Positions 1-7,819 of a stretch of 64,000 bases of DNA are shown here, in pieces. Positions within the stretch are counted from its first letter, which is position 1, and every line of letters starts with the position of its first letter. A program made the position numbers and the translations under genes. The notes under the pieces are model-generated. The model saw only the letters and a program-made list of their open reading frames with translations. It made no database searches and was not told the DNA's origin. This DNA is from Pseudomonas putida (GTDB lineage Bacteria > Pseudomonadota > Gammaproteobacteria > Pseudomonadales > Pseudomonadaceae), in assembly GCF_025905425.1 (NCBI RefSeq), contig NZ_CP109603.1, forward strand, positions 2,888,001-2,952,000. Reading direction: 5' to 3'.

Positions 1-57
1 CAGCAGGATGAACAACAGCAGGCGGCGCAACAGGCCGTCGGTGCGCAGGCGGATCAT
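1..57 (-). CDS. N-terminus of a probable sensor histidine kinase (partial)
   Basis: An ATG at 57-55 overlaps the TGA of the upstream gene (ATGA overlap) and opens a frame reading MIRLRTDGLLRRLLLFILL to the window edge. It starts with a basic stretch followed by hydrophobic residues, as expected for the first membrane anchor of a sensor kinase. The preceding genes in the same direction encode an OmpR-type response regulator and a periplasmic binding protein, so the cognate kinase is the expected third gene. Only 19 codons are visible; the kinase call rests on context alone. Confidence 0.5.
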   Translation of the reverse strand, partial: MIRLRTDGLLRRLLLFILL

Positions 58-836
58 CGAGCATCCGCCGGCAGGTTGATCATGTCGCGGTAGGTCACTT
101 CGCTCTGCTCCAGCCAGCGCTCGATCTCGCCCGCCTCGCTCATGCGCCGCAACTGTTGGTCGATCTCGCCCATGTGCTGGCTTAGCGGTGACCGGCGCGA
201 CACCGCCACGCGCAGGTAGTCCACGCTCAGCGCGGCCGGCAAGGCGCGGATGTCTTCGGCGCCGGGCAGATGCTCGATGAACAGCTCCCCGGTGCGCCGC
301 TCCTGGATCACGAAGTCGATGCGCCCACGGATCAGCTTGCCGAAGTTCTGCTGGCTGGACGACACCCGCTCGATGTTCTGGTGGCGGGCGACGAAACGGT
401 CGAATTCGGCGCCATAGCTTTCACCGTAAAGCAGCCCACCACGGTACCGGGCCAAGTCTTCCAACTGCTGGAACTGCACCGGCCGGCGGCGATTGAAAAA
501 CACCGCCACTTCTTCGCGTATCACCGGCACCGAAGAAAAGCGCATGCCTTGGTCGCGTTGGTCGCTGTCGTAGGCCAGCACCACGTCCACCCGCCCGGCG
601 GCAGCGTCCATCAGGCAACGCTTCCAATTGCCCAGGACCACGGTCTGCACCTCTCGCCCCATGCGCGCGAACAGCTCACGCACCACCGTCGGCGCCAGCC
701 CGCGCACCTGGTGGCCATCACTCCAGGAAATCGGCGGGTACACCGGGTAGTCGCAGTAGCGCACTGGCTCGCCCGCTGCCGCCTGCAAGCCCGGCATCAG
801 CAACGCCACGGCCAGCAGGCGACCGAGGGTGTTCAC
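54..836 (-). CDS. Periplasmic solute-binding protein (SBP_bac_3 type) in a two-component operon
   Basis: 260 aa. The N-terminus has a signal peptide (hydrophobic LLAVALLMPGLQ, likely cleaved after the AAA-G region near residue 21). The body resembles family 3 extracellular solute-binding proteins: an early segment on pathway-like YPPISW, a central domain and a C-terminal helix-rich end. The start is GTG at 836-834, overlapping the TGA of the response regulator gene (GTGA), so translation is probably coupled. No amino-acid ABC permease or ATPase lies nearby; the neighbours are a response regulator upstream and a probable sensor kinase downstream. I infer that this protein presents a ligand to the kinase rather than to a transporter. 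Cys28 is the only notable Cys near the mature N-terminus. The ligand cannot be read from sequence. Confidence 0.75.
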   Translation of the reverse strand: MNTLGRLLAVALLMPGLQAAAGEPVRYCDYPVYPPISWSDGHQVRGLAPTVVRELFARMGREVQTVVLGNWKRCLMDAAAGRVDVVLAYDSDQRDQGMRFSSVPVIREEVAVFFNRRRPVQFQQLEDLARYRGGLLYGESYGAEFDRFVARHQNIERVSSSQQNFGKLIRGRIDFVIQERRTGELFIEHLPGAEDIRALPAALSVDYLRVAVSRRSPLSQHMGEIDQQLRRMSEAGEIERWLEQSEVTYRDMINLPADAR

Positions 837-1549
837 GCCGCCACGCTGGCGGTGAACAGGTAGCCGGTGCCATGAATGGTGATGATCAGTTGCGGCTCGG
901 CCGGGTCGTCATGCAGCTTGCGGCGCAGGCGGCCGACCAGCACGTCGATGGAACGGTCGTTGGGCACCCACTCACGGTTGCGGATCTGGTCCATCAGCTG
1001 GTCGCGGCTCAGGGTATGCCCGCTGTTGCGCAAGAACACACTGAGCAGCTGGAACTCGCCGTGGGTCAGCAGGGTTTGCCCGCCACGGGGGTCGATCAGG
1101 CGCCGACGATCAATGTCCAGCGCCCAGTCGGCAAATTGCTTGAGCGACTGCGCGCAGGCTGGCGCCGGGTGCACCTCGCGGGCATGGCGCACGCGGCGAA
1201 TCAGGTTCTTGGCACGGGACACCAGCTCTCGGGGGTTGAGCGGCTTCATGATGTAGTCGTCGGCGCCGCACTCAAGGCCGACAATGCGGTCGATGTCGTC
1301 ATTGCGGCCGGTGATGAGGATGATGCCGACTTCCGAGCGCACCCGCAGCTCGCGGGTCAGGGTCAGGCCGTCCTTGCCGGGCAGGCGAATGTCCAGCAGC
1401 ACCAGGTCGACGTCCTGGCTGCCGAGCAGGGCTTCGGCCTTTTCGGCGGTGTCGGCGCAGTGCACGTCATAGCCTTCCTGAGACAGATAGGCCTGCAGCA
1501 AGTCACGAATAAGCGGATCGTCATCGACGATCAATACCCGAGGCGTCAT
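833..1549 (-). CDS. OmpR/TorR-type DNA-binding response regulator
   Basis: 238 aa with the classic two-domain layout. The receiver domain (residues 1-120) has the acidic cluster D9-D10-D11, the phospho-acceptor D53 in LLDIRLPGKDG, T80 and K102 in DDYIMKP. The winged-helix effector domain (about 135-235) ends with the typical RRKLHDD...IITIHGTGYLF signature. It is first in an operon with a binding protein and a probable sensor kinase, with 4-bp overlaps. Such regulators bind direct repeats upstream of target genes; no target is evident in the window. The TetR gene upstream lies on the same strand with a 74-bp gap, and that gap probably carries this operon's promoter. Confidence 0.9.
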   Translation of the reverse strand: MTPRVLIVDDDPLIRDLLQAYLSQEGYDVHCADTAEKAEALLGSQDVDLVLLDIRLPGKDGLTLTRELRVRSEVGIILITGRNDDIDRIVGLECGADDYIMKPLNPRELVSRAKNLIRRVRHAREVHPAPACAQSLKQFADWALDIDRRRLIDPRGGQTLLTHGEFQLLSVFLRNSGHTLSRDQLMDQIRNREWVPNDRSIDVLVGRLRRKLHDDPAEPQLIITIHGTGYLFTASVAA

Positions 1550-1623
1550 TGCGTGAAGTCTCTTTTTTTATTGGTTTGTTCTACACACTCGCGACAGCAG
1601 CGTACTCGTTACTGAACGGGCGA

Positions 1624-2268
1624 TCAACAGCCCTTGGGCAGGCTGAAACGTTGCCGACCACCGGCCTGCAGGCCATCGACCCAGGCCTCGCAAATCTGCA
1701 CGCCCTGGGCCGGTGTGAAGGTGCCTGGGTTAAGGCCCGATTCAAGCCACAGGCCATCGAGCAAGGCGCTCAGGCTGATCGCCGCCAGGTCGGCGTCAAA
1801 GCCTTGCCAGCCCTCTTCCACGGCCAGTGTGGCAAGCAGCCGGCTCAACTCGTTGCGGTATTCGCCATACGAATGGTCATGCACCTGGTTGATCGCATCG
1901 GCGGTTTTCACGGCGCCCCAGAACGCCAGCCAGGCGTCGAGCAGTTGCGGGTCGAGCAGTTCGGCGCAGAACGAGGCGCGGAAGAACGCCGACAGCCGCT
2001 CACGGGCGGTGGGCGCGGCCTGGGCCATGGCTTCGCGCAACAAGCCCATGACCCGCCCGGTGACCGCCATGTAGGCCTCGGCCACCAGTTCGTCCTTGCC
2101 AGCATAGTGGTGGCTGATCAGCCCCACCGAGACCCCGGCCTCGGCGGAAATCTTGCGGATCGAAGCCCCCTGAAAACCATGGCGCTTGAGGCACACCAAG
2201 GTCGCCTCGACCAGGTTGGCTTTGCGCAATTCCGGCAGCATGCGGTGGTAGCGGGCTTCCTGGCTCAT
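1624..2268 (-). CDS. TetR/BetI-like transcriptional repressor
   Basis: About 214 aa starting at MSQEARYHRML (ATG at 2268-2266). The N-terminal helix-turn-helix is clear: ASIRKISAEAGVSVGLISHHY, a near-consensus TetR recognition region whose ISHHY ending is typical of the BetI subfamily. The C-terminal ligand-binding and dimer half (residues 70-205) has the BetI-like LDAWLAFWGA and LDGLWLE segments. The reading frame extends much further upstream, but that extension runs through the divergent gene and has no TetR character, so I reject it. It is divergent from the enoyl-CoA hydratase gene at 2399 and probably controls it. The ligand is unknown; choline (BetI) is not implied because no bet genes are present. 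Confidence 0.85.
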   Translation of the reverse strand: MSQEARYHRMLPELRKANLVEATLVCLKRHGFQGASIRKISAEAGVSVGLISHHYAGKDELVAEAYMAVTGRVMGLLREAMAQAAPTARERLSAFFRASFCAELLDPQLLDAWLAFWGAVKTADAINQVHDHSYGEYRNELSRLLATLAVEEGWQGFDADLAAISLSALLDGLWLESGLNPGTFTPAQGVQICEAWVDGLQAGGRQRFSLPKGC

Positions 2269-2398
2269 CGGCGATTCTCGGGCAGTTGACGGGGCTGAAC
2301 GACTGTACAGCAAGCCGAGCGCCATGATAAACCCTAGTGGCCAATGCCCGGCACTTACCCGGTTGCCGGGGCCAACCACAACAACAAAAGCGGCTGCC
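2269..2398. promoter_or_regulatory. Divergent promoter region between the TetR gene and the enoyl-CoA hydratase gene
   Basis: This 130-bp region separates two divergently transcribed genes, so promoters in both directions and an operator are expected. The only clear dyad I see is CTGTACAG at 2303-2310; a TTGACG at 2286-2291 could be a -35. No convincing -10 partner was found. The operator assignment is a guess. Confidence 0.3.
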
Positions 2399-3145
2399 AT
2401 GAACGACCTGATCACACGCGAGCTGGACCAGGGCCTGCTGACCCTGACCTTCAACCGCCCCGACAAGCTCAATGCCCTGAACATCGCAATGTACCGCCAG
2501 TTTGGCGACCTGCTGCAGGCGGCAGGTGATGACCCGCAAGTCGACGCGATCCTCATCACCGGCGGCCCGCACTGCTTCAGCGCCGGCAACGACCTTCGTG
2601 ACTTCCTCGACAACCCGCCCAGCGACAGGGACAGCCCGGTGTTCCGCCTGATGCGCATTGTCATGGGCCTGGAAAAGCCGCTGATCGCCGCCGTCAATGG
2701 CGCGGCGATCGGCATCGGTGCCACGTTGCTGCTGCATTGCGACCAGGTGCTGGTCAGCCGCTCGGTCAAGCTGCGCATACCCTTTGCACCGCTGGGCGTG
2801 TGCCCGGAGTTCGGCTCCAGCCTGCTGCTGCCGCGCATGCTCGGGCATGCCCGCGCCGCCCGTTTGCTGATGGCTAACGCGTTACTCGATGGTGAGCAGG
2901 CGGTGGCCTGGGGCTTGGCCAATGAGCTGCATGACGATGGCGAACAGTGCCTGGCGGCTGCCCGGCAACTGGCGCGGCGGCTGCAAAGCTACCCGCAAGG
3001 GGCGCTGCGTATCAGCAAGCGCCTGCTCAAGGATGGGGGGCGCGCGGAGCTTGAGGCCACTGTGGAGCGGGAGAGCCAGTTGTTCATCGAATGCCTGCGT
3101 ACGCCTGAGGCCAAGGCGGCGTTGCGGGGGTTGATCAAGGACTGA
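2399..3145 (+). CDS. Enoyl-CoA hydratase/isomerase family protein
   Basis: 248 aa, crotonase fold. The start is ATG at 2399 (MNDLITRELDQG); an upstream in-frame extension lacks family similarity. Oxyanion-hole elements are visible: FSAGNDLRDF (residues about 59-68) and the Gly-rich VNGAAIGIGATLLLHCD (about 99-115). E137 in GVCPEFGSS sits where crotonases carry one catalytic Glu; the residue at the other Glu position is not acidic in an obvious way, so an isomerase-like activity is as likely as hydration. The C-terminal helix region is normal and the length is standard. It is divergent from a TetR regulator that probably senses the acyl-CoA or its parent compound. The substrate is unknown. Confidence 0.85.
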   Translation: MNDLITRELDQGLLTLTFNRPDKLNALNIAMYRQFGDLLQAAGDDPQVDAILITGGPHCFSAGNDLRDFLDNPPSDRDSPVFRLMRIVMGLEKPLIAAVNGAAIGIGATLLLHCDQVLVSRSVKLRIPFAPLGVCPEFGSSLLLPRMLGHARAARLLMANALLDGEQAVAWGLANELHDDGEQCLAAARQLARRLQSYPQGALRISKRLLKDGGRAELEATVERESQLFIECLRTPEAKAALRGLIKD

Positions 3146-3166
3146 CAAGCAAGCCCGCCCAGATTC

Positions 3167-3255
3167 TGTGGGAGCGGGCTTGCCCCGCGAAACAGGCAGC
3201 GTGGTGGATGGCACCGGCTTCGCCGGTGTTCGCGGGGCAGCCCGCTCCCACAGGT
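3167..3255. repeat. Inverted REP pair
   Basis: Two copies of the Pseudomonas REP core face each other: TGTGGGAGCGGGCTTGCCCC from 3167 and its near-complement ending in CCCGCTCCCACAGG near 3254. The spacer contains a second hairpin (CACCGGCTTCGCCGGTG). It lies between convergently oriented genes and may act in transcription termination or mRNA stabilisation. Confidence 0.9.
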
Positions 3256-3328
3256 CATGCGTTCATTTTTGCACAACGAGCAAGACTGTTGCCCCCACAA
3301 TGATCCGTGTTCTCTGCGCGACTGCAGA

Positions 3329-4390
3329 TCAATACCCGGTCATCTCCAGATACCCCCGGCCCCCCGCACTCCCCTGCAACCGCACCGGCCCCTCCCAGTA
3401 AGGAAACCGGGTGCGCATCCAGGCACGCGGCTCCACAGCATCGGCCTGCACATCGACCCCATACCGCGGCACCCGCACCTGCCAGCGCGTCGGCACGTCC
3501 TTGCCGTTTTCCTGCCGGGTCCAGGCCAACGCCTGAAGCTCAATCTGATCGCCTTGCAGCGCCACCACCTCGCCCTGCGCACTGACCCACGTCCCCGCCC
3601 GATACGGCAAACCCTGGGCCTCGCGCACCTGGAACAACATCAGCTTCGCGCCACTGTCCAGGTGCAGTGAAAACCAGTCCCACCCCGTCTGCCCGGCCGC
3701 CAACGGTTGGCTGCTCCACTCCCGGTCAAGCCAGGCCTGGCCCGTGACCGCGATGCATTGGCCCTCGTGCTGCACCTCACCCGTGACGCGATAAGCGGGT
3801 TGGCTGTAGTAATACGAGGCTTGCCCCTTGCCCGACTTTTCGCTGTAACCCTGGCTGCCGTGCAGCACCAGCGGCTTGTCACTGCGCAGCCTCAGGTCAT
3901 AAGCAAAGCCTTCACCGACCGCTTTCATCTGCAACTGAGCGATGCCCTCCGCGCCCTGCAAAGACCAGCCATTGATCCAGGCCCGGAACGGCTCAGCCTC
4001 CACCCCGGCCTGCCCGACACCCCCACGCGCCAGGGTCTCGCCAGAACGATGCCCGCCTGGCCCGGTCAAGGCCGCGTGCCCCATCCACAGGTTCGGGCTG
4101 TTCCAGTCGGCGGTCTCTGCCCCAGGGTGCAGGGCCGAACGGAACAGCGTCCATTGCGCGCCCCAGTCGCGCCCCTGGCGGTCCTTGAGGTTGGCCGTGA
4201 CATACCACCATTCAATGCGAAAGCCATCGTGGGCACCGTGATCGCGAGGGAACACCAAGGCATGGTCACGCGTCACCGGGTTGAACCCGCTCGCCTGCTG
4301 GCCCAGCCCGGCAAAACTATCCGGTGCTGGCGCAGGCTGATCGCAACCGCTCAGCAGCGCGCACCACAACACACAGGCTTTAGCGTTCAT
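3329..4390 (-). CDS. Lipocalin-like (CrtC/AttH family) lipoprotein
   Basis: 353 aa from the ATG at 4390 (MNAKACVLWC). A lipobox L-S-G-C with Cys16 ends the signal peptide, followed by D17. The mature protein resembles the AttH/carotenoid 1,2-hydratase-like lipocalin family: early PRDHGAHDGFRIEWWYVTANL, then repeated beta-rich segments and a DREWSSQPL motif about two thirds along. Family members are predicted to be periplasmic partners of a MacB/LolCDE-like ABC system and have no proven enzymatic role there. The gene overlaps the end of the permease gene by 11 bp and is last in a three-gene operon. A TTG six bases further upstream (4396) is an alternative start. Confidence 0.8.
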   Translation of the reverse strand: MNAKACVLWCALLSGCDQPAPAPDSFAGLGQQASGFNPVTRDHALVFPRDHGAHDGFRIEWWYVTANLKDRQGRDWGAQWTLFRSALHPGAETADWNSPNLWMGHAALTGPGGHRSGETLARGGVGQAGVEAEPFRAWINGWSLQGAEGIAQLQMKAVGEGFAYDLRLRSDKPLVLHGSQGYSEKSGKGQASYYYSQPAYRVTGEVQHEGQCIAVTGQAWLDREWSSQPLAAGQTGWDWFSLHLDSGAKLMLFQVREAQGLPYRAGTWVSAQGEVVALQGDQIELQALAWTRQENGKDVPTRWQVRVPRYGVDVQADAVEPRAWMRTRFPYWEGPVRLQGSAGGRGYLEMTGY

Positions 4391-6842
4391 CGGCAAACTG
4401 CCTCAACAGATCGCTGGGATGGCGCTGCGCCAACTGCCACAACGGCCAGGCGCTGGCCAGCAGGCTGGTGAGCAGGCCCAGCATGGCCAACTGCAGCAAT
4501 TGCGCCGGAAACACATACAGCGGCAAACGCCAGCCAAACGCCTGCACGTTCACCACCGCCACCAGGCACCAGGCCAGCAAGACACCGACAGGGATCGCCA
4601 ACAGCACGGTGAGGCTGCTCAACATGAGCGTCTGACCCAGCGTCAGCCAGACCAGTTGCGAGCGGCGCACACCCAGGGCCCAGAGCGGCGCCAACTGGCC
4701 CAGCCGGCTTTGGCTCAGGGTCAGCAGGTTGATGAACATGGCCACGCCGGCGACACCGAGCGTGAGGCTGTTGAGGGCGGCGGTGGCCGCAAAGGTGCGG
4801 TTGAACACCTCGGTCGACCAGCGCTTCAAGCGCGACTGCTCGACCACGCGGCTGTCATCCAGGGCGAAGCGCTGCTGCAACGCAGCCTTCAGCGGCGCCA
4901 GGTGCGTGGAGTCGACATCCAGGCTCAGGCCGGTCAGCGCCGCCTGCGGCCAGTGTCTGCGCAGCCAGTCGGCATTGACCAGCACATGGCCTTTGGGGTT
5001 GCCGTAGTCGGCATACACCCCGACCACCGTCATGGGCTGCGCGGCGCCTGCCGCCAGTGGCAATGTGTCGCTCACCGTCACCTTCAGGCGCCGGGCCAAT
5101 TGTTCGCTGAGCATCACCGCCTTGCCCTGTGCCAACTGCTGCCAGGCCTGCGCGTGTTGGTCCAGCAAAGGCCAGCGCTCGCGGTAGGCAGGGTGGTCGA
5201 TCACCCCCTGCACCTGCACCGGCCACCCCTGCAGGTGCGTTTCCACACGCCAGCCAGGCAGCACCACCGTGGCCGCAGGTTGCTGCTTGAGCCACTCACT
5301 GATCTGCAGGCCTTGCGCGGTGTCCCGAGGCGTCACGAAGAGGTCAGCGGACAAGCGTGCATCAAGCCAGCCGACAAAGGTCTTGCGAAAACCCTCGGTC
5401 ATGCTGCCCACGCCAACACTGGCGGCCAGTGCCAGCAGCAAGGCCATAAGCGCCAGGCTCAATGCGGGCAGTTGCTGGCGGCTGTCGGCGATGAACCACT
5501 GCGAGAGGGGCCGACGGCACCCACGTGCAGCCCAGGCCAACACGCTGTCGAGCAAGGCCGGCAGCAACAGTGCGCATGCCAGCAGCAGTGCCGCCACCGT
5601 GATAAATGCACTGACCAGGCCCTGGCCCAATTGCCAACAGCCCAGCATCCCCAGCAGCAAGAACACTGCCACCCAGCGCTGGCGTTTCAACCCGCGGCTT
5701 TGTGCCCACCGCCACGCCTGCGGTTGCGCCAGTGCCAACAGCGGCAGGCGGGCGGCCTGCATGACACTGCCCACACCGGCCAGCAGCGCCCCCAGCACAC
5801 TCACCAGGACCCCCGTCAACCACCACCACGCCGGCAGGTGCAACACGGTGGCGACCTGAGCGCCATACAGGCCGCGCAAGCTGGCAGCGAAGTCCGGCAG
5901 CAGCAACACCGCCAGCCCATAGCCGCTAGCCACCCCGGCCAGGCCGCCCAGCACCGCGAACAGGCCCAGTTCCAAACCCAGCCCTAGTAACAGGCTGTTC
6001 AAGCTGACGCCACAGGCACGCAGGCTTCTGATCAGGCCCCGGCGTTGCTCCAGTGCCAGGCCAATGGCGGCATGGGCGATAAACAGCCCGACCACGAAGG
6101 CCAATAGGCCAAGGGCGGTGAGGTTCAGGTGAAAGCTTTCGGTCAGGCGCTGCAAGCCACCGTCATCACTGGGTGGCTGCAGTTCGAGCTGCGCGGCAAT
6201 GGCCGCAGGCAAGGGTTCGGCAGGCCCCGTCAGCAACAGCCGCGACAGTCGCCGGGGGGCTTGCAGCAAGGTTTGGGCATGGCCGATGTCGACCACGATC
6301 ACACCAGGCGCCAGCTCCGGCTTGAGCACAAAAGGCGGCAGTACCTGCCCCTCACTGCTCACGGCCCTGTCGGTAACGGCCTTGCCCAGCTGACGCAAGG
6401 TATCCGGCCCTACCCAGGCTTGCCCCGGCATACCTATAAAGGCCTGCAAGTCGAAGTCAGCCGCCCGCACGCCAGCCACGGCGGTGGTCGATGGCAGGCT
6501 CAACGGCTCGATGCCTATCAGCCGCACACTCACCGGCTGCTCGCCAGCAAACCGCAACCGCCCCTCCAGTACCGGAGCAACCGGCCAGCCCGACTGGCGC
6601 AGCTGCAGGTACAGCGCCTGATCGAACCGCTCACCGCCACGCGGTACCAGTTGCGCCTGCATCGGCCCCGCCAGCACCGCACTGGCGCGGGCATAGTCGC
6701 TGCGCGCCTGGCTGTTGAGCGCCTGCACGCCGGTCCACAACGCAGTGGCCAGCCACAAGCCGGTGAAAATGCTGAAGCACTGCACGCGATGACGCCGCCA
6801 ATGACTCAGCAGCGCCTGCAGGGTTAGCAGTAGTGGGCTCAT
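4380..6842 (-). CDS. Large FtsX-like ABC permease (AttF/AttG fusion type)
   Basis: 820 aa. An N-terminal transmembrane helix (about residues 18-42) precedes a periplasmic domain of about 200 residues. Then come clusters of membrane helices at about 253-275, 290-320, 340-370, 395-430 and 455-480, a second periplasmic domain (about 490-700) and a final three-helix FtsX block (about 700-810). This is the duplicated MacB/FtsX architecture joined in one chain, where smaller systems use two proteins. These permeases do mechanotransmission or lipoprotein/envelope work rather than classic import. The ATG overlaps the ATPase stop by 4 bp and the 3' end overlaps the lipoprotein gene, so the three products are probably made in stoichiometric coupling. 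Confidence 0.85.
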   Translation of the reverse strand: MSPLLLTLQALLSHWRRHRVQCFSIFTGLWLATALWTGVQALNSQARSDYARASAVLAGPMQAQLVPRGGERFDQALYLQLRQSGWPVAPVLEGRLRFAGEQPVSVRLIGIEPLSLPSTTAVAGVRAADFDLQAFIGMPGQAWVGPDTLRQLGKAVTDRAVSSEGQVLPPFVLKPELAPGVIVVDIGHAQTLLQAPRRLSRLLLTGPAEPLPAAIAAQLELQPPSDDGGLQRLTESFHLNLTALGLLAFVVGLFIAHAAIGLALEQRRGLIRSLRACGVSLNSLLLGLGLELGLFAVLGGLAGVASGYGLAVLLLPDFAASLRGLYGAQVATVLHLPAWWWLTGVLVSVLGALLAGVGSVMQAARLPLLALAQPQAWRWAQSRGLKRQRWVAVFLLLGMLGCWQLGQGLVSAFITVAALLLACALLLPALLDSVLAWAARGCRRPLSQWFIADSRQQLPALSLALMALLLALAASVGVGSMTEGFRKTFVGWLDARLSADLFVTPRDTAQGLQISEWLKQQPAATVVLPGWRVETHLQGWPVQVQGVIDHPAYRERWPLLDQHAQAWQQLAQGKAVMLSEQLARRLKVTVSDTLPLAAGAAQPMTVVGVYADYGNPKGHVLVNADWLRRHWPQAALTGLSLDVDSTHLAPLKAALQQRFALDDSRVVEQSRLKRWSTEVFNRTFAATAALNSLTLGVAGVAMFINLLTLSQSRLGQLAPLWALGVRRSQLVWLTLGQTLMLSSLTVLLAIPVGVLLAWCLVAVVNVQAFGWRLPLYVFPAQLLQLAMLGLLTSLLASAWPLWQLAQRHPSDLLRQFADER

Positions 6843-7507
6843 AGCCCCTGCTCGCCCCGCACACGGCCCGCCTGCAGGTAGCAGCTGCGCGCGAGCCGCG
6901 CCGCCAGACGCTGGCTGTGGGTCACCATCAGAACGCCGCTGCCGGCCTCGGCGACCAACTGCAGAAACAGGCCCAGCACTGCATCGCTGCTGGCCTCGTC
7001 AAGGCTGCCGGTAGGCTCGTCTGCCAGCACCCAGGCTGGGCGAGCGGCCAGGGCACGGCCGATGGCGACCCGCTGTTGCTGGCCGCCGGACAACTGCTCC
7101 GGGTAGCGCGTCAACAGTTCGGCCAACCCCAGGCGCTGTGCCAGGTACGCCAGCCAATGGGGATCATGCCGGTTGGCGAGCCTTGCCTGAAACGCAAGGT
7201 TGGCCCCCACGTCCAGGCTACTGATCAGGTTGTATTGCTGAAACACCAAGCCGATGCCTTCCCTGCGCCACCGCGCCAGTGACGCCTCCGAACGGCCATC
7301 GAGGGGTTCGTCGTCAATCAGGATGCGCCCACTGTCGGCACGGTCCAGGCCGGCAATCAGGTGCAGCAAGGTGCTCTTGCCACTGCCGGACTCCCCCATC
7401 AGCGCCAGGCTGCTTCCGCGCGCCAGGTGCAGGTCGATGCCCTGCAACACCGGCAGCGGGCCTTGAGGGGTGATGAATGACTTGTGCAGTTGCTCGACGA
7501 CCAGCAT
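6839..7507 (-). CDS. LolD/MacB-type ABC transporter ATP-binding protein
   Basis: 222 aa, the normal length for the LolD/MacB nucleotide-binding family. Walker A is GESGSGKS (residues 38-45), the Q-loop is in FQQYNL (about 90), the signature is LSGGQ (139-143), Walker B is VLADEP (160-165) and the switch His is in MVTHSQ near the end. It is first in the operon with the FtsX-like permease and the lipocalin-like lipoprotein. ATP hydrolysis would power that membrane partner. No target substrate is visible. Confidence 0.92.
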   Translation of the reverse strand: MLVVEQLHKSFITPQGPLPVLQGIDLHLARGSSLALMGESGSGKSTLLHLIAGLDRADSGRILIDDEPLDGRSEASLARWRREGIGLVFQQYNLISSLDVGANLAFQARLANRHDPHWLAYLAQRLGLAELLTRYPEQLSGGQQQRVAIGRALAARPAWVLADEPTGSLDEASSDAVLGLFLQLVAEAGSGVLMVTHSQRLAARLARSCYLQAGRVRGEQGL

Positions 7508-7819
7508 CGGTGGACCGTCCCTTTACGGTTTGCATCCCATAGGCATAGCAGGTCACGGCTGCGCAAGGGTTACCAGAACGCCATTCGGCGAACTGACCGA
7601 GGCTGTGAGCACGTTGTACCGCCTGAAGATTGAGCAGCCACCCGAGCGCCGGCATGAACAAATCTTCATATTGCCCGTGAACACCCTGATACCGGGGCCA
7701 ACAGCTGATAACCCGCCCTTAGCGAAACCCGCCTGCCTTGAGGGAAAAGGAGGGGTTGCGTAGCATCGCCGGCCCCGAAGCCGCCGCCCGGCCACACCGT
7801 CACCCCCATAGAGCCACCG
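7508..7819. other. Intergenic region between divergent ABC operon and PBP2 gene
   Basis: This 312-bp region must hold the promoters for the minus-strand ABC operon and the plus-strand mrdA-type gene. No gene is convincing: short frames here lack a Shine-Dalgarno site and recognisable protein features. I see an imperfect GC-rich dyad around 7725-7757 but no clear -10/-35 pair or operator. Confidence 0.4.

Noticed and set aside
4419..5987. 522-codon plus-strand frame across the FtsX-like permease
   Set aside because: Gln/Arg/His-rich shadow product with no domain; the minus-strand permease is well supported by overlaps with its neighbours.
7470..7763. 97-codon plus-strand frame upstream of mrdA
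   Set aside because: Begins antisense inside the ATPase gene, has no ribosome site and no family resemblance; probably chance.
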